Part shown: piece by piece, positions 62,484 through 64,000 of the stretch
Layout of the letters: each line of letters starts with the position of its first letter
Numbering within the stretch: the first letter of the stretch is position 1
DNA from: DASQFI01 sp963780895
GTDB lineage: Bacteria > Acidobacteriota > Vicinamibacteria > Vicinamibacterales > SCN-69-37
DNA: 64,000 nt
NCBI GenBank assembly: GCA_963780895.1
Contig: CAWAEG010000009.1
Coordinates: 372,001 to 436,000, forward strand
Reading direction: 5' to 3'
Program-made: the position numbers and the translations under genes
Notes under the pieces: model-generated
The model's database searches: none
The model's input: only the letters and a program-made list of their open reading frames with translations
What the model was told of the DNA's origin: nothing

Positions 62484-64000
62484 ACTTCCGAAGGACCTTG
62501 ACCGGATCGATCCGGACCGCGCGCGAGGCCGGATGCCACGTCGCGGCCAGGCCGGTCGCGATCAGAATCACGGCGTTCGCCGCCAGCATCCATGGGCTCA
62601 CGTCCTTCTGAATCGGCACCAGCGCGCCGACGGTCCGCAGCGCCGCGAACCCGGCCACCGACCCCAACGCGGCCCCGATGAACGCGAGGCGGACGCCGTC
62701 GCGCAGTACCTGCCGTCCGACGTCCGAGGGACGTGCCCCCAACGCCATGCGAATGCCGATCTCGCGAAGGCGATCCGTCACGCGCTGCGCCATCAGTCCG
62801 TAGAGGCCGATCGACGCGACGAGCAGCGTGACCACGGCGAAGCCGGAGATCAGCGCGCCGGCGAGCCGATGCGACGCGAGGTACCGATCGACGACCGAGT
62901 CGATGGCGTGTGTGTCGAAGATGGGTATCGACGCGTCCACGTCGCGCATCGCCGCGCGGATCGCCGCGATGCCCTCGACCGGCGGCCCGTCGATCTCCGC
63001 GATGAACGACAGGTTGCCGAACGGCGGGCTCTGCGCGATCGGGACGTACACCTGGCTGAGATCGCGATCGTTCGCGTCGGCCGCGCGGTAGTGGACGTCG
63101 GCCACGACGCCTACGACGTCGAACACCGCGGGTACATGGCGGGGACGCGTGGTCTCGACGCGCTGGCCGATCGCCTCGCCGTTCTGAAACAGATGACGCG
63201 AGGCCGTCTCGCTCAACACGATGACGGGAGGCGCGCGAACCGTGTCGCCCGGCAGGAACGGCCGGCCGGCGACGACGCGAATGCCCATCACGGCGAAGAA
63301 GTCTGGCGAAGCCGAGAGGTACGACGCGAAGAATCGCGTGGCGTCCGGCGGCGCGGGCCGGCCCGATACGCGAAACGGCAGGCCGACACCGATGTCCTTG
63401 CTGCCGGGGAGAAAGCCGGTGCCACCCACGCGCCGTACGCCTGGAACCGCCACGAGCCGCTCGTGCGCGCGCGCGAAAAAATCGCTGATGGTCGCCGGTT
63501 TCTGAAAGCGGGTCATCGGCAGCGTCACCGTAAACGCGAGCGCGCGCGAGCTGCCGAAGCCGACGTCGATGCGCGTGACCTCGAGGAGAGCGGCGACCGA
63601 GGCCGCGCTGGCCGTCAGCAGCACGAGCGCGAGCGCCATCTGGCTCACGACGAGACCGCTGCGGATGCGCCGCCACCCAGGCGACCGTTGGTCGTCCCGT
63701 CCACTCCGCACGACATGCTCCACCTGGCCGGAAGCCGCCGCGAGTCCAGGCGCCGCGCCGAACAGCACCGTCGTCACCAGCGAGACGACAAGCGCGAGCG
63801 CCAGTGATCGGACGTCGATTGCGCCGACGCTGAACGGACCCAGCGCGTCGGGTGCGAGGACCCGAAGGCTGTGGAGCGCCCAGCTGGCGGCGAGCGCGCC
63901 GATGAGCGCCCCGGCGCCGGAGAGCAGCAGGCACTCCACGAACAGCTGCCGCACGACGCGCCACCGGCTCGCCCCGAGCGCGAGCCGGACCGCGAACTCC
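62356..64000 (-). CDS. ADOP-type MacB/FtsX permease, 5' end beyond the window
   Basis: The right edge cuts the gene inside the first FtsX module ('VRLALGASRWRVVRQLFVEC'). The second MacB core ('VTLPMTRFQKPATISDFFAR', 'VFDVVGVVADVHYRA') and second FtsX ('LREIGIRMALGARPSDVGRQ') are complete. The expected terminus 'RAVRIDPVKVLRK' lies at about 62485. The frame then runs about 42 extra codons antisense to the end of ku before stopping at 62356, so the original stop seems lost. No PadR gene is visible inside the window. Confidence 0.88.
   Translation of the reverse strand, partial: EFAVRLALGASRWRVVRQLFVECLLLSGAGALIGALAASWALHSLRVLAPDALGPFSVGAIDVRSLALALVVSLVTTVLFGAAPGLAAASGQVEHVVRSGRDDQRSPGWRRIRSGLVVSQMALALVLLTASAASVAALLEVTRIDVGFGSSRALAFTVTLPMTRFQKPATISDFFARAHERLVAVPGVRRVGGTGFLPGSKDIGVGLPFRVSGRPAPPDATRFFASYLSASPDFFAVMGIRVVAGRPFLPGDTVRAPPVIVLSETASRHLFQNGEAIGQRVETTRPRHVPAVFDVVGVVADVHYRAADANDRDLSQVYVPIAQSPPFGNLSFIAEIDGPPVEGIAAIRAAMRDVDASIPIFDTHAIDSVVDRYLASHRLAGALISGFAVVTLLVASIGLYGLMAQRVTDRLREIGIRMALGARPSDVGRQVLRDGVRLAFIGAALGSVAGFAALRTVGALVPIQKDVSPWMLAANAVILIATGLAATWHPASRAVRIDPVKVLRKSTLVLAFSSRAARRPSRSSLRRSSRAASCPRKPAPGSGGARP

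Overview
The window is high-GC bacterial chromosome. The gene content points to Acidobacteriota, most likely class Vicinamibacteria (inferred, not proven). The markers are three long 'orphan' MacB/FtsX-type permeases (ADOP), one with a PadR regulator, several receptor-type Ser/Thr kinases with PD40/TolB-like propellers, an Oar-like TonB-dependent protein with a carboxypeptidase-regulatory N-domain, a TIGR03067 protein, a Tricorn-like protease and a LigD/Ku pair. No tRNA, rRNA, CRISPR array or phage module was recognised.

Layout. 1-13.4 kb: TIGR03067 protein, APC permease converging on a DUF1232 protein, two divergent PD40 kinases, intradiol dioxygenase, MatC-like carrier, metallo-beta-lactamase (MBL) protein and a secreted zincin. 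13.4-22.1 kb: a tightly overlapping minus-strand operon running FHA protein, 32-aa membrane protein, PP2C phosphatase fused to a beta-helix, Ser/Thr kinase, fused SEDS(FtsW/RodA)-class B PBP, FhaA-like FHA protein. A winged-helix/FHA regulator diverges from its promoter. This is the most coherent system in the window: phospho-signalling wired to septal or lateral peptidoglycan synthesis, with both synthase halves on one chain. 22.9-34.2 kb: FKBP lipoprotein, outer-membrane-type protein, secreted MBL hydrolase, two-component system, ADOP, HtrA protease, acyltransferase-like membrane protein. 34.3-36.3 kb: a group II intron inserted inside a terminal-inverted-repeat (TIR) element. 36.3-49.3 kb: ECF sigma/kinase pair, DUF2461, TonB receptor, PadR-ADOP unit, cupin. 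49.5-64 kb: MFS-spermidine synthase fusion split by a hairpin element, GntR/YtrA unit, DUF5671 pair, Tricorn protease, porin-like protein, divergent LigD and Ku, and an ADOP cut by the right edge.

Repeats are unusually rich. They include: a TIR family (30-bp perfect termini in the best copy); GGGGGACGGG-tipped hairpins, one with 36-bp perfect arms; 8-bp tandem units of the GTAATYGG type; and a 17-bp palindrome ATGACCTCSGAGGTCAT lying next to start codons at four loci.

Many otherwise intact genes carry a single-base frameshift, often at a short homopolymer. This looks more like uncorrected sequencing error than mass pseudogenisation, so frameshifted genes are annotated at full length with the break stated.
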